Positions 42,703 through 57,513 of a stretch of 64,000 nucleotides of DNA are shown one piece after another. Source of the DNA: Gymnogyps californianus (Eukaryota; Chordata; Aves; Accipitriformes; Cathartidae); assembly GCF_018139145.2 (NCBI RefSeq), contig NC_059486.1:6138001-6202000 (forward strand). Direction: 5' to 3'. A program made the position numbers and the translations under genes. Every line of letters begins with the position of its first letter. Positions within the stretch are counted from its first letter, which is position 1. The notes beneath the pieces were generated by a model. It saw nothing but the letters and a program-made list of their open reading frames with translations, did no database searches and was not told where the DNA came from.

Positions 42703-45700
42703 TTATACAATGGTATTGAGAGAACAGTGGCTGTGACGGCTGCCCGTAAGAGTTTCTGCCGGTGTGTTTTCATTTAGCGATGTGTCAGGAGGGACAAGAA
42801 AGGTGCTGCTGTCAGCAGAGTCTTCCAGCTCCACTGGAGAAGGACCAACTGAGGGAGGAAGCGACCCCTCTGTAAGCTGTGGGGATACATCACAGTTTCC
42901 TAGTGATGGAGGACTGCTTTGCACAGTCTGAGAAAGAACTCCATCTGCAAAGGACAAAAAAGAATCAGAATCAGAAAGTGAAGTATATCATTTCACATTC
43001 CCAAATAGATTTACTATCTGTATTTCTGGAAGCTCTGAGCTTTTCCTGGTTTTGCATTAATGCACAGAGATGACACTGCAAAAGAGGAAAATTATGTAGC
43101 AAAAATAAAACTTCAATTTTAGTATCTAAATAAGATACTTGCACTAATCAGGCTCACTTATCTTGTGAAATATGCTGCTATAAAATCCCAAATTGGAGTG
43201 ATTTCTACAGTATGTGAATATCGCATCTGCAAAACTGAAGAGCACTGGGTGAATCATTAGAAAGTGATATTTTTGGTCAATTTTTGGGGGGTGTGGGTGG
43301 GGGAAGCGGGGAGGAGAGAAGACACTGGATATATTTTATTCAAAATCTCTTGTACTTGACATTTGTTCTACTTTTTAATACCAATCTCTATAGACCTATC
43401 TCCAAAAGACCAGAAAAGGTACCAGCATAGTGGAAACTAGGTAACCAAGTAACCCATCCAATGTAAGGCTTGAAAATAGATAAGGTCTAAGAGTTAAACT
43501 GCTTGCAGCATGGATTCCACTTGTAGTTTAGGTGATCGCAAGACCCTTTGAGAAAAACCAAGCTTAACGATACATTTTAACAAAAGACTTTTCCATCACA
43601 GAAACAGGAGATTTTACCGTGAAACATTTTCCCATCGCAATCACTAAAACACATGATTACAGTTTAAAAAAAAAAATCTACCCTCTAGCCAAAATGAAAA
43701 AGAGGAAGAAAAGAGAAGTTATTGCCTGCGTACCTGGAGTGGAACAAAGGATGCTGTCTGGATTGACAGAAGCCTCATAAGGAGGAGGTGGGTCATCTGG
43801 ATGTTGAATATCTGGATACTTGTAAGCAGTATAGGGTGGAGGCGGATCATGGAAATGAAATGCCCCACCTTCCCCATCATCTGAAAGATGCAGTGGAGTA
43901 AGGCCAGTTCCAAAACCATCGGGACCATAATCAAAACCAGGCATCCTGCGGCCCAGGTTAAAATGGTGCACTATTTCAAGAGAAGAAGAAGAAGTAAGTG
44001 ACTTTATCCCATGCTTTCTTCTTCAATTTAAGGCAGATCTCAACACCTTTTTCCACTTTTCACACCCAAGGAACTCGTCTCTGGAAGACCTAAAAAAGTC
44101 TACATAACCTATACAAGTCAACTCACTGCAGTTACACAACAATACCCAGGCCCACCTGCTCCCAGCCTGTTTGTCCTGCATCACATCTAAATTTGAATCT
44201 AACCTCTTCAAACTAAGGAGATCATTCACACATAGAAGATATTTCAGATTTGGACCACATACAAACAAGAAATATTTTTCCATTATTGGCTAAAAAAGTT
44301 CAAATTTGAAGAACCTACCAAGACACACACACACAGGCATAGTCAAGCAAGACCATGACATTTCTCACCTTGACATACATCAATCTGTCAATACTAAGCA
44401 CGAGGCACAAGGTAAGTCTTGACATAAAAGTTTTTTCTTTGAATGTGGAGTGGTTCAGAGAACCAAAACTTGTACAAATCACGACCAGTTCAAGCAGCCA
44501 GCACAGAGCTACATTTGGGTACAGTACTGACTAGAATCTATAACCAGACTTCCGTTGATGTTTTCCACATATTTGTATTTCTTCTGCTCTCTTTATTCTG
44601 AAGCACACACACTACTTAGATCAAGACTCGTTACAGATACAGGCTACTTACAATTTGCTCCAATCAAAGACTCTATGCGCTCTCTCCGCCTCTGGCGTAG
44701 CCGGTGGACCATGAAAAGCAGCAGAGAGAGGATGAGGAAGGAGGAAATGCAGCTAACGATCAGACGCATTCCACCGGCCATTGAGTCAAACAAACTGTTG
44801 CCATCTGTTACGTAAAACATATAAAAAAAGCCTGTTACTTTTGTTCAAGACTCATTTTTCTTGATGCTCTTCTGTCAGTAATGGAGGGATAAATGCAGAG
44901 TGGAGATTAATTAGCCTGGTTTAACACTTCTCCATATTTCAAAAATGTAAGAAAATTATGAATCATCAGGTGATTTATCTATATTGCAAGAAGATCTACA
45001 CGTTTCTAAAAATATCTTAATCAGCAAAAGGGACAAAATGTTGAAGGCTTCAGGTCTCTGAATATGGGAAAAAGGAAAGGTTAACGGCATTTTGCACATC
45101 CACTTGTCTCCCTGGCATGGCTGATGATATTATACTAAAGAGGACAGCAAGCCTGGAAGCTATGGGAAAGGCCTGAGAACTGGCATATCTACACACTATT
45201 TCTACATGACTTCTGGACATCTTAACTTCTACATTTCCAACAACAAAATCTCTAAATGTTGTCATTATCACCAAGATGTGGTCATCTAAATTCCATGTGT
45301 CATTGCTACATTGGTTAGCACCATTAAGTGATAGGAACTAAAAATACCTTAAAAAGGTGAATCAAGATGATAATCATCTTTCAGGAACCGAAGAGATTAA
45401 GGTAAACAGGAATTAAATCTTTTCCTAGAATCACACAGAAAGCAAGTGGCAGAACATGAAACAGACGCAGGAGCTTAGGACTTTGAGAGCTCTACACCAT
45501 TGCAAACCAGATCCACACTTCGAAGGCTGTTGTGAGCAAATTATCACTGTTCTACCAGTGCCAGGCATGAGATGTATTAATTTTTCACAATTCAACTAAT
45601 CGCACTTGCTTATCCTTAAGTAGCATGGGCACATACAGATGCTCTACACAAAGAAAAACGACCTAAAACCAACTGTGCTGTGTTCTTTGCACCAATTTCC

Positions 45701-48700
45701 CATTAAAGAGCTCTGAATGAGAAACACACCCACTTTAGGTGTGGATAAGAAAGAGATGAAGTGGCTGTACAACCTGGTCACCTACTGCTATAGGACACAA
45801 ACACTACCAGGTACAAAGCCCTCCCCCCAGCCACCGCAGTGCCACTGCACTTCCTAGAGCACCCAGCCAGATCCTGGCCACCTCTCCTTTCCTACACCCA
45901 CCACAGCTGCAAGAGCTCTCTCAATACTTTTCCTTTCACTAACAGCAGCTAAAGCTGTATCAAAGATTCCTTACAAAAGAAAGCTAAAAGCCTCACAAAA
46001 ATTCGAAGTACTGACTTGCTACAAATGCTAGTAACAGAAAAATCCACCTAATTTATACATCGTTAAAGTACACGGCTAACAGGCTGGTATTTATTACGGA
46101 ACGCATTCTTGGCAACCAGAAATTCATTTAATAGTGCACTATGCATAGCACTCGAATAGTACACCCTCTAAAATCTGGCTGCACAGTACAAAAGCCTCTG
46201 TGCTGTCAAACCTTTTAGCAACTCTTACTGTGAGAGCTTAAACCAATGCAGTCACACACCCACCAACCAACGCACCCTCCTGAACACCACAGACCTGCCG
46301 TTGTTCCTCCTCCATTTTATGGCAAAGCACTAATTTATGATGTTCATGAAGTCAGCAAATAACTGCCTTAAAGTGACTTAAGTAAAATATACACACAGGC
46401 AAGCATGATGCAATCTTGTAGGCAGAAAGCCTGACTTCCATGTACTCTCTTTAGGCCAGCTACAACTGCAATTCTTGGACCTTCTGGGGCATCTTTGGCT
46501 TCTGTCACACTGCTCCAAGCCTATGAGAGCTCCTAACGTTCAACCTGTTTGGCTGGATAAACTATTATCAAGTAAATCCTAGATTAAAAAAAAAGACAAA
46601 GACCCAGCTTGTATAGAACAAGATAAGTCATCACAGAGATTTCCAACCCACATAAATAGATTATTTCAGAAAGGCTGTTTTACACCCAATACAGTAGTAA
46701 TACCCTGTAACTGCACCAGTTTAGTCACTGGAAAAGCTTCTGCACCATCAGCTCTTTCAAAGTATTTTCTTTCTTTTATTATCTTTTCATAAATAAGACT
46801 TGCAGGTCTGTCTAAACAAGAGCCACACAGAAAAATTATTTTCTACCACATCCGTGGAGTGGCAACAGACAGACTACCTCGGTTTCAGCATCAGTACATG
46901 AAAGATTTTGCTCTGCTATTTATCTTCAACTAAATGAGGAGAAGCATCTTTCAAGAGAGTATAGCTGTGATTGCTGAGCTTACTCCTACCACTGAAAAAT
47001 TCCCCTACTACCAAGTCCTTGAGTAATATTCGTTATCCACTTGTAATCATTGCTCACCCACTCACACTGTGAGAGCTGATTACCTGCCAACCCAACAGCA
47101 GGATTTATTTTCCCCCCAGGTCTCTCCTTGGGTGATTAATTTACTTACTGTTGATTAGTAAACCGTTTTCTTTCCTTTGCAACAGAGCTTAGGGAAGATA
47201 TATGTAAGAATTGGACAAAGATAAATACATGCTGATTAAAGAAAGTAATTCATTAATTTTGGCATCTGGAGTAGTCCTTTATGAACACCCACAAGGAAAA
47301 GTGAAATGCTTCATTTAAAAATTTCAGTGTTTATTGCTAGCTGAAGTAACTTCATTATGAAGGAAGTTTAACAACTGCCTGATGATTCTTCTCTCAAAAA
47401 CTAAGTTACTAAAAAAACCAGAACACTTCAGGCAAGAGTATAATGAAACAGTCTTATTTAGCATCAGTACAGAAAGAAGAGCTTAAGATCAGAAAGGGTG
47501 CGGTAAAATACACTCTTCAAATCGGTATTCATGAAATAGTTAAGACCCACAGCAATAAGCAAGGATTAAAGAACACGGCATGAGGTTATCCCAGGTCATC
47601 TTATCCTGTCTGCTGGATGATGCTTTGCTGACACTGTTCCTGAAGATAAAAAAAGTGAAGACAAAGTCTTAACTCTGCTGATAAGAGTGGGAGGAAGACT
47701 CCTGCCTTGTCCCTATTCTTTCACTGACCAACCTGCAACACTAGCTACGAACATCTGTTAAGCTTAACCCTCAGAAGGAATGTGAATGACAGCAAAAAGG
47801 AGTAAGTGGCCTTTAATGATTAACTTCTGTAGTTAAGACAAATAAGAAAGACTGCAAGTTTGGAAGCCAATAAGCACCCCTTTTTTGTAACAGACTGAAA
47901 TAGAAGCCTCTGATGGGAAGAGTTGACCTTCTGTGTTTTCCATAGGAGTTCAGAACAATAGTTTCTTAGTGCACTCAGGTAAGATTAAGTTCTTGTAAAA
48001 CACCAGGAAATAACAGTATCACAGCATGGCTGAGGTTGGAAAGGACATCCTGAAATCATCTAGTCCAACCCCTGCTCAAGCAGCGTCAGCTAGAGCAGGT
48101 TGCCCAGGACAGAGTCCAATCGGGCATTGAATATCCCCACAGATGGAGACTCCACAAGCAATCTGCTCCAGTATTTGACCACCCTCACAGTAAATTCCAA
48201 GTATGATACATTTCTTTTCGCAAGTCTCTTTACAGAAAAATGACCCCCCCAAAGTCTACATCCCCAAATGGTGACTGACAAACAGTTCAGTCAGTCAACT
48301 GAAGACTTTACTGATCCAAAACAAGAAGCTGCACTGAGATGCCAAATCCAATAAGCAACATTGCATGTCCTGATTATTATTGAAACTCTGTATAATTTAT
48401 AAACTCTGCTTCCCACATGATCCCTGCATGCAAACTTCCACACACATAAATGCTCATGTCCAGAAAAAGATGCTTAATTAGTGCTCAACAGAAAAGTCTT
48501 TTCTTTTCATGACAACTAAACATGACAAAGGAACCATGCAAGATGCTCTACTGAAAATCCACAGTAGTGTCAACCTCCATACAGAAAATAAGCTATTGCT
48601 TCTCCTATATAAGTGGCATCAAGGATGACTAATTATTTCTAGCCACAGTCTGAAGTGTTTCATTTCCTATGATTTGAGATCCTTCCCCACAGGGGGTTTG

Positions 48701-51700
48701 TACCCAGCAATGTCAAGACATTGAAAGGACACATAATTTCAAACAAAGTTATACCCAAAGATAACCAAGTTGAGCACTGAACTAATTTTTCTTGACAAAA
48801 CTGTAGCAGTCAACTCTTACCTGGGTCTAAACATGTAAATTTGCAGCACTCCTTAGGGTCTTTGCGATACTGCTGACACCCCTGGGGCCGTTCACACAAA
48901 GCAGCCACGCACATTTCAGGTTCACCGTTGTGACATGTGCAGCTCAAACACGGATCATTCCCTTTTGGAGTGAAATAGTAGCCTTCATCGACAATGTTGT
49001 CTTTGATATCAACGCAAGTCTGGCCTAGAACAGAAATGCACATCAATATCCAAGTGTCTGTGAGCCTGCCAGACAGGAGACCAGTTTATTCTGCTACATT
49101 AAGTGATTTGTAAACATAAGCAGAGCACCAGTTAAAAGCCACGCCTTCACATTAAAGCAACTTCGAAAAGGGATCTCCAAGGAGTCGGGAAGATAATGGA
49201 TAGTCTGGAGGCACGCAGGGATGATTTACTGCTCAAAATTGACAAAGTGAGTTTTAAGTATTTAATGGAATTGACACACTTTCAGGCATCCTCTCCAAGA
49301 CACAGGAAAGCAAGGGGTCTGAGAAGTTTAAGCTTCACTGTCAATGCCTGCTGCAGTTCCCTCCCTCTCTCCTGGTACTTAGGAAAAGCTGGATCTTCTC
49401 TGGACCAGACCTGAAGGACACTCTTAACAGGCCAGGCCTAAAAAAGGAAGCCAGGCAATAGTACTTCCACTGCCCTAGCTGCATCTTGATCCCTGCCCAG
49501 CAGAGGAAGTTTAGGTGTCTTCTGTCCACCGTCCTTTCCTCCCACTGACCTAAAGGCAGGTACCAAAACCAGAGAGAGGGAACACAGACCGCGCTGGGAC
49601 CTGCCAGCTGAAGCAACTGCTCAGGGAGGGTGGCCTGCCCCCTCCACGCTACGCACAGGTCAGCTGGGAGGGTCCACAGGAAAGTTCAGACTGGAAGAGA
49701 CCTGAGGAGGTCTCCAGCTCAATCTCCTGCTCAAAGCAGAGTCAGCTATGACGTCCCAACAGGTTGCTTAGGGTTTTATCTCATCTGGTCATAAAAACCT
49801 CTCAGGATAGAGGCTGCACAACCTCCCTGGGAGTCTGTTCCACTCTTGACTACCCTCACGAGTAAGCAGTTTTCCCTGGCATCAATTCAAATCTCTTGTT
49901 TCAACTTAACGTCCCTTGATTCCTGCCACGCACCACTGTAAAGAGCCTGGCTCCATCTTCTTGATAACCTCCTCCTAAGCACTGGCAGGCTTCAGGTCCC
50001 TTGGAAGCCTTCCCTTCTCCAGGCTGAAGGAGCCCCATTCCCACTGCGTCACCTCAAAGGACAGGCGCTTTAGCCTACATCACCATCTTGCTGGCCCACA
50101 CTGAACTCGCCTCAATTTGTCAAGGTCTTGTCAACATTTTTCTTGCGCTGTGAGGCCCGAAATTGGACACAGCATTCTTCTGCTCAACTTACACATCTGA
50201 TACCCTCACCCTCTGGTTAACGTTTTGGCAGAGCTATCGCCTTCCTTACAACATCATCCTGAAAAGACGACCAAAAAGGTCATCTTTCGATCATCATTTT
50301 GACTAAACACATGTCCTTCAATATCAGATTCCAAGATTTTATTACATATCAAGGTAGACAAGGTAACATCCTGTCTTCCTAATTTTCAATATTTCAGGTG
50401 CAAAAGCAGGCAAAGAAGGGCTGAATTTTCCTCCCTTGCCATTCTGTAAGTCTTTTTCCCGCTCTAAAGAAAAAGCAAACTAGTAAAACTTCAAGAACTG
50501 CAGTAAAAGTTCAACAACTTTTCTCCTTCTTGAAAAAAAGCACCATCTAGATCAGGTATCTTAAATATTACCTGAAAATACTGCCAGGACCTCTGTTGGT
50601 ATAAAGCCTTTTGGAGTAAAGAAATGCAAGACACAGAATGAAAGCCATTTTTTTCACTTGAAGTCAGTAGCTCCACTTGCTTTTTTGCCCCCCCTCCCCA
50701 GTTCTAGTAATTGGCTGGAAAAAATTTAATAGAATTTGCTATATTCAAAATAAACCAGAAATAAGTGCTTCCTCATTTTCATGTGAAGTTAATAATTTAA
50801 GAGTGATATTTACTAATATGGCGCTTTTTTAACTTTTTTTTTTTCCAAGTATACTTTATTTTGGGGCTGATATAGCTGCTTAACAATCATTTTTTAGTGA
50901 AAATCTGTACTGTGGCTGACAACCACACATTATGATGCTCTTATTTATTTAAATCAAGCAGAAATTTAACTCCCCCCCCCTTTTCTTTTTTTAATTCACT
51001 GGGCAAAAGGTAGAAAGGATAACTAACCAATTTCCCCATATTGGTTATATGCATATTTAAACATGCAACAGTCAACACTGAACTAAAACCAACTTACTCC
51101 TTTTGCAGAGGAATGAAGATTTCTCATAGCAGTTTTCAGCATACCAGCTGTGTAAACCATGGTGCCGAAGCGTAGGAAAATGGAAACACTGAAGCTGGGC
51201 ACAAAGAACGTTTTCATTTTCAGACATAGCCGTACCAAAGATAGGGTCAGGGGGTAAAAATACTTCTGAAGAGCCTAGAACAAGATGCATTGGTATAAGC
51301 AGCCTGCGGGTATGCAAAGCTTTAGAAAGGCTCTGTAATGTCACTCATTTCATGCACACCAGCTCTGCTACAAGGCTACTGTCCTCTAGCTTTAGGTTCC
51401 ATTAGCAACATTCCTCCGGGGGAAGGCAAACAGCAGGGAGGGAAGTGGTGACTCACAGAGAGAAGAGGCTGCTGTTTTCAAAGTACTGGGTAATTCTGTC
51501 ATTCTGCACCAGTAGGAGTGATGTTCTGATATCTCTACAAATGCTGCTTTCCAGAGTCCCGTGGGGTTTGCCTGCCGACAGTTATGCACCCCTTCAAACA
51601 ATGCTGAGTTTGGCCACGCTTGCTACTAGTGGAGCAAGAATCCATACCAATCTTGTACCTGGCACTCCAAGCACCTACTAGTGCTTCCAAAGATGCGTGT

Positions 51701-54700
51701 ACATCTATCCTGTGCAGTGCACTGCAGAGCTGCTCCCCCACGTCTTATGCCGCTCATTCAGAGTGCAGAGCAGCGCTATGCAGAGAACAAGGCTGCAACG
51801 CCACTTCTGCTGCTGCAGTGGTGGTATGGACTATTTGGTCCTTCCAACTCATGTAATTGTTAAGAGACTGAATTGTGACAGGTTCCAAACAGTGCAAGAG
51901 GTGTTGAGGGAATTTTACAACTTTTAAAATGTTGTTTCTGATCAGTGTCTCGCTTCACCGTTAAATCTGCTGGTATGCAAAGTTGTAGAGATTAATGGGA
52001 GACAAAGAAACAGCAATTGTGAAAATTAGCCTATTTTATATGTTTTCAGAAGCCTACTTTCCAAATCTGTATGCTTAAACACTGATTTTAACAGCTCTTG
52101 CAGTTAGCATATTACGCAGTCTTCTCACATGATGGTCCTTTCAAACACTGTTAGGTATGATGGGTTTTGTTTAATTTTTTTAAATGCAACTAGGTTCTAT
52201 CATTTTTTTGAGGGCTTACCTTCCACATCTCCCAATAATGGATTAAAATTTCCAAGCTCTAGGACCCTAAATCACTTTTCAAACAGATACTAGGAATTCA
52301 GAGTCTGCCTCACTACAAGTCAATGAAGCTTAAGTAAAGTTTTTCAGAAGCTACTGAATGCTATTATGTACTACTATGTACTTTATTTCATATAGGTATC
52401 CCTTTATTAAATAGAAAGCTTGCAAACAAAAAAAAAATACTGAGAAGGCTTAAATTTATATAATGCATCAAATTAAATAAAACTTATGATAAAAACATGT
52501 ATCATGATTTTTCTGTAATTTACGCCTCCATGGTTGTAAACACTCTGTCAGCAGATGGCAGTGCAGGCAACTTTCCAAAGAGCAAAGAAAGGTCCTTTTA
52601 AGGAGAATGTTTTTTTTCCTTGGGCTTCACAGGAGAAACCTACCTATATAAACAGTTTTGTCCAGACCAGAAATCCCTATTATGAGAAAAAGTTGGACTT
52701 TCCTCCCTCCCTTTCCCCTGCTGTCCAAAGACATCTTTAAGTGCTTTCCTTTAAGGAACTAATGAAAATGTTCCTGCCTCCACAAGAAGGAGCAGTTTCC
52801 TCTGAATATTCAGTCAACTCTGTTCACTTAAATGACACAAGAAATCAATATTTTTGTGCATGGCAGCACAGTAAACAAGTACTGTCATTAGAAAGCTATG
52901 CAGGGTTCTACTATTTCTCATGTGTCAAAGGAAGTATTTTTAAAGACCCAACCATTTCGCAAAATTTTGTTCATAATTATGTATCTGTACATAATGGACA
53001 GTTTTTCTTCCAGATTTTCCATTACTGAAAATTGTATATGAGAAGAAAACTATTCAGATTAGCTTTCAAATGCTACACTGGAATTCACAGTGCTGATGCT
53101 TAAAAAAACCCCTTTGTTTTAAATTTTCCAATATATAAAACAGTACAGCATTTAGACATTCAATTCTACAAGTAAGAGTTCATATAATGACTTTAAGATT
53201 AACTAATCCCTCAACTGAATTAGTTAAAAATAAAAGGTATAGAAACATAACTTTGCATTTTCAGCAGAGGGAGTTGCTTGTTTTGCAACCGAAAAAGTTC
53301 AGCCAGTGATGCCTATCAAATTAATGTTCAGTTTTTCATATAAACTGGAATTTATTTCTGGGATTAGGCAGATTTTTTTTCTTGGTTTAAGTAAACTATA
53401 TGAAGCACTTTAAAATGAAAAAAACCTGGGGAATTCTGCAAAATTCAGTATCTTTTTTAAGTATATAAAAATTTACCAATTTTTAAAAAGCTAAAACCCC
53501 CAAACATCCTACACTAGTCTGTGCAAATACGAGAATCAGGAATCAGCAGTTCATCTAGACATTGACCACAAAGAACAAGAAACTACAGAGTAGTTTCCTT
53601 TTTCTCCGCTTAATCAAGGGGAAAGCCCAAATAAACTGAAAAACACGTTCTTTCCACAAGATGTCAATGTGAAAAACTATGAAACTTCTTACACTGGAAA
53701 ATAAGACATGTGTATCGAGTATTAAACTGTTTTGATACTGTAAAGCAAAGCAGCTCCCCTACACTATTTCAACACTATCACTGAAAGAAGTTATGTTGCT
53801 CTTGCAAATAATATTCATGTTTTAAGACAGTTTCTATAGGCCATTTAACTAAGTAATTTCAGAGGCCTACCTTTATAAGCTACTTCCCAGTGACCTTCTA
53901 GAGAGTGATTTCGATTGGTGATCACATACTGATATCCAACCCAGAACCTACAAAAAAAAATTACTTTAGATTCTAAAGATACAAGCCAAAAACATACTAA
54001 CAAAATAAATTACACAGAACCTTGCAATATCTTTCTACTTAAAAGCTAACTTTTAAAACATTCTGATGCTTTTTCCTGAACATTTCATCCCATATGTTGG
54101 CAATGGAGAGAGAGAGACTACAGTCGAGGAACAGAGGAAAATGCTTCATAGTTTTCTATGTTTACAAATGATAGATAACTCACCATGTCTTTTATTTCTA
54201 CTCATAATAAGCACCTTATTCTGTTGTTATGGCAGCACTTCAGTATCTCGAACCCAAAAACCACACAAAAGCATCCAGAAGTCAAATATTTTATAAAGAT
54301 ACACAACTTGTGTCAGACTGTTCCGGATCAAACCATCTAACTCTCCAGAGACAGAGACACACTGTTACTCAACCACTCCTGGTGATCTGTCATGGCAGCC
54401 CATGAGGCTGACAAAAAACCCACAGGCAAAAAAAAAGGAACTGTTGGTTGTGAACTAACAGAATGAAATATCTAAAGCCACCAGAACATAGTTCTTGCAA
54501 CTCAAAATGGCTTTTTACTTCATTCTTATCTCAAACTTGCAGTCTTTGTTAGAGCTACTGGTACTTAATGGAAACAAAAATTCTGTTGAAAAATTTAAAG
54601 AATTATTTCTATACAAGGTAGTGCAGCAATAAGTCATTGTAAAATCCATCTTCCCTGTTGCAGTTCAAGAATACTAGTATGCTGCTGAGACAGCCTGAAG

Positions 54701-57513
54701 ATAAAAACTCTGTTGAATTGTAGCCTATCTGTTAATGTTAATTAAAACATAAAATACAGATGGCCACTGCCAAACAGTCAACCAGCATCCTCATACTGGG
54801 TTATTAACCTGAAGTCAATTTTACCTTTAGATTTTCCAAGCAAACTTAGCTACCAGCATTTGTATCACACAGAAACCATTCTCATGTAATATGAGATCTT
54901 TGTCCTTTCCTTCCTACTCACCTACGCTGGTCCTTCCTTACAAACGTTTTTTCTTCCAAGTCCCACTCCTGTGCTAGGATAAACCTTAGCTCCTGGTCTG
55001 CAGTGAAGGTGGCGAGGGATCCATTCACCCGCTGACATGTCTGCACAGCGTCCCAGTAGTTCTCCCCATTTAAATACACTCTATAACAGCTGGCTGTGCC
55101 CTCATAGTGGTGCCATCCTGTTGGGCACTTTCCTAGGAAACATGAAGAATAGAAGGGAAACCATTCCCCCCAAATTAGGATCTTCAAGATAATGCATCCT
55201 AATCAGTTTATGACAATGCAATGCATAATCACTTGGATGTGCACACATGACATACTGTGTATACTTCACCTCATCAGGAGGAGATGCATGCATTACAGAT
55301 CACAGAAGACTTACTTTACTACAGCTTTTGATAAAGGAATTTTTTTTTTAATGTACTTAAAAAGATGCAAGTCCTAATGTTTCATGGCACTGTGACAGCC
55401 TTTAAAGTCTTTAATTAAGACTGATGATCTGCTGTGGAAGATATTTCCCTGCACATCTTTATAAATCCAATCAGTTCGATCAATCCAAGTCAAAACAAGC
55501 AGCAAGAAGCAGGAAGAAAAAACCAGAGGTGGCCAATTTAATGATTCTGTCTTTCTATTAGGTGGTTAGCAATACATCCAACTTGCTGTGAAGTTTTCAA
55601 TCTACTTTTACAAACAGCCTCAGTAGTATTCACAGAATTCTGTTCCCATAGTCAATCACTAAAGACGATGGGAGTTCTGGGGCAATTGTTTGCTTTGGAA
55701 AAACATCACTGCAAAGTGGATCTTTAGGAAGTAAGAAGGTGATGGTGTGAACTGCGGTCTCTGCTTTCTCTCATTTAACTCAATTAAGGGAATACACAAC
55801 AAAAGCCTTGAGGCATTTCTGGATGAAATAGGCCCATGGGCTTCTGCCTGTCATTCTTGGGGCTGATGGGTAACTAATAGAGAGAATCACAGAGACAGGT
55901 GGATGAAATTTAAAACAGACATGAAATATGATTTTAGCACCTGCATCTGTAATACTTTACACAACACCTAAGAACTTTAAATTCACAAACTGCTTTATGT
56001 ACATTGCATGCATTCACAGAGTTCCTGTTCTCAAGCCTCTTTATTCCCTTCAGAAACAGTGATCTTTATCATTAAATAATGATATACAACCTTAGATTTG
56101 AAGCCCTTTAATTAAATATCTTTCCTTATTCTCCATTTATATGGGATCTTTTAAGATCTACTGTTCACATCACTAAGATGGGACAGAATACAGTCTCAAT
56201 CAGACTGCAGAACATATTAGATATTGCTGTATCAATTTCTAAATTGCTTTATTGTCCTCTATAAATTTTACTAACATAATTTAGCTACCAGAATCCATGA
56301 CAAATCAAAATACCTATTTTAATAATAGGCGAATTTTTACTTTTGCTAATCACTTGTCTTTTTCAGAAGATCACCATAGTCCAAAGCAATCGTTCCCAAT
56401 TACTGCCATACTGTCTTCCCCCCATGTCTTCTTCCTAACGTGTCCCATCCCTCCCTCCAAGGCTAATTAGTGCTGTCTCACATTCCCAAATCACTGGATG
56501 ATCCCTGGAGCAAAGAAGGAACCAAGACAAGAGGGAGAAAGCAGGGGAGACTTAGATGTTTTGGGCCTGGAGAGATTCAGAGGCAGCAGTCACTACAAGC
56601 TATCGTCAGTGGGAAGGACACTTGCAGGACATTTATAACACTTTATACAAGGCTGGGACTAGGACACCGACAGTGGCACTAGCAGTGCTGCAGGTGAGAG
56701 GGTAGGATGACATTGGAATATTCCTGACTGATTGATGGGAGTAACATGGCAAAACCCATTCAAGTGCTACATACTTCCTTGACAGACTTTGTCTTCAGAG
56801 AAGCAAGTGAAGAATTTCCTTAAGTTCCCCACTCCCTAAAGAATATTTTTCCTATTAAAAAGGATACAAAAACTCACATCATCAGAGATGCACTTAATTA
56901 ACTAATAGTGCAACGTCTTTAAGATCATCTTCAAAGTTACTTCAATCAAGAGCAATCAATTTTGGTCCCGTCCCCCCACCACCACCACCACTACTTTCCA
57001 GGGGAACAATCCTACACGCAAGCTCACATCACGAGACAAGGGCTAGACTATCACCCCTGCTGCAGGCTGAAACCATCACTTAAACCATGGGCTTAGTTTT
57101 CTGTAATTGCAATGAGTTATAACAGAAAACTGCAACTGGTTTCACAAAAACGGGATTACTAGGGAAGTAGAATTCTTTGCATGTATTGGCCTGCTATATA
57201 AACTATGCAATATAACAGGACATATATAAAATAAATGTACAAAAACCTTAAAAAGCACTGCACACGAATAAAATCCGGTCAAAAAGCTATGCAAGAGAAA
57301 AATCTATTAATTTCTCCTTAAAAAAATAGCCTAAATTGCTAAATAATTAGCAGAAAGATGGCCCAGATTTCCTAGTCTGCAACTTACTGCTAAATCGGAC
57401 AGGCTGTGCCACATTGACAGTGTGAAAGCGGGTTGTCTCTCCTCCTCTCCCTCGACTGTGCCTGGAGTCCACATTCTCCTTCCCATGGTAAGTTCGCTGG
57501 TCCCCTGTCAAGC
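42703..57513 (-). CDS. DGCR2: DGCR2/IDD integral membrane protein, 3' eight coding exons (5' end outside window)
   Basis: Single-pass membrane adhesion-receptor-like protein; its human gene lies in the 22q11 DiGeorge region. Exons in reading order: 57388-57513 (linker, [11 protein letters not shown]), 54922-55132 and 53871-53947 and 51098-51274 (C-type lectin domain, [11 protein letters not shown] to SSFLCKR), 48821-49024 (VWFC domain, [16 protein letters not shown] to DPKECCKF), 44652-44804 (transmembrane [19 protein letters not shown], then basic RLRQRRRER), 43734-43970 (two PPPPY motifs, likely WW-domain ligands) and 42703-42944 (C-terminus, SLNTIV). All junctions are GT-AG and in phase, giving 474 residues to the TAA. 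The signal peptide and LDLa exons were searched for up to 64000 and not found, so they lie further right. The cytoplasmic region after EASVNPDS differs from the human protein as I remember it. Confidence 0.95.
48015..48245 (-). mobile_element. CR1 fragment in DGCR2 intron
   Basis: CR1 3'-end sequence in reverse orientation: CATGGCTGAGGTTGGAAAGG, then ATCATCTAGTCCAACCCC, and GTATTTGACCACCCTCACAG. Severely 5'-truncated. It lies in the 4-kb intron between the VWFC and transmembrane exons, in the same orientation as the gene. Confidence 0.9.
49675..50190 (-). mobile_element. Older CR1-like fragment in DGCR2 intron
   Basis: Diverged CR1 body: TTCAGACTGGAAGAGACCTG, TCTGTTCCACTCTTGACTAC, CTTCTCCAGGCTGAAGGAGC and AAATTGGACACAGCATTCT in the expected order. 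It lies between the lectin and VWFC exons. Probably an older CR1 subfamily. Confidence 0.8.
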
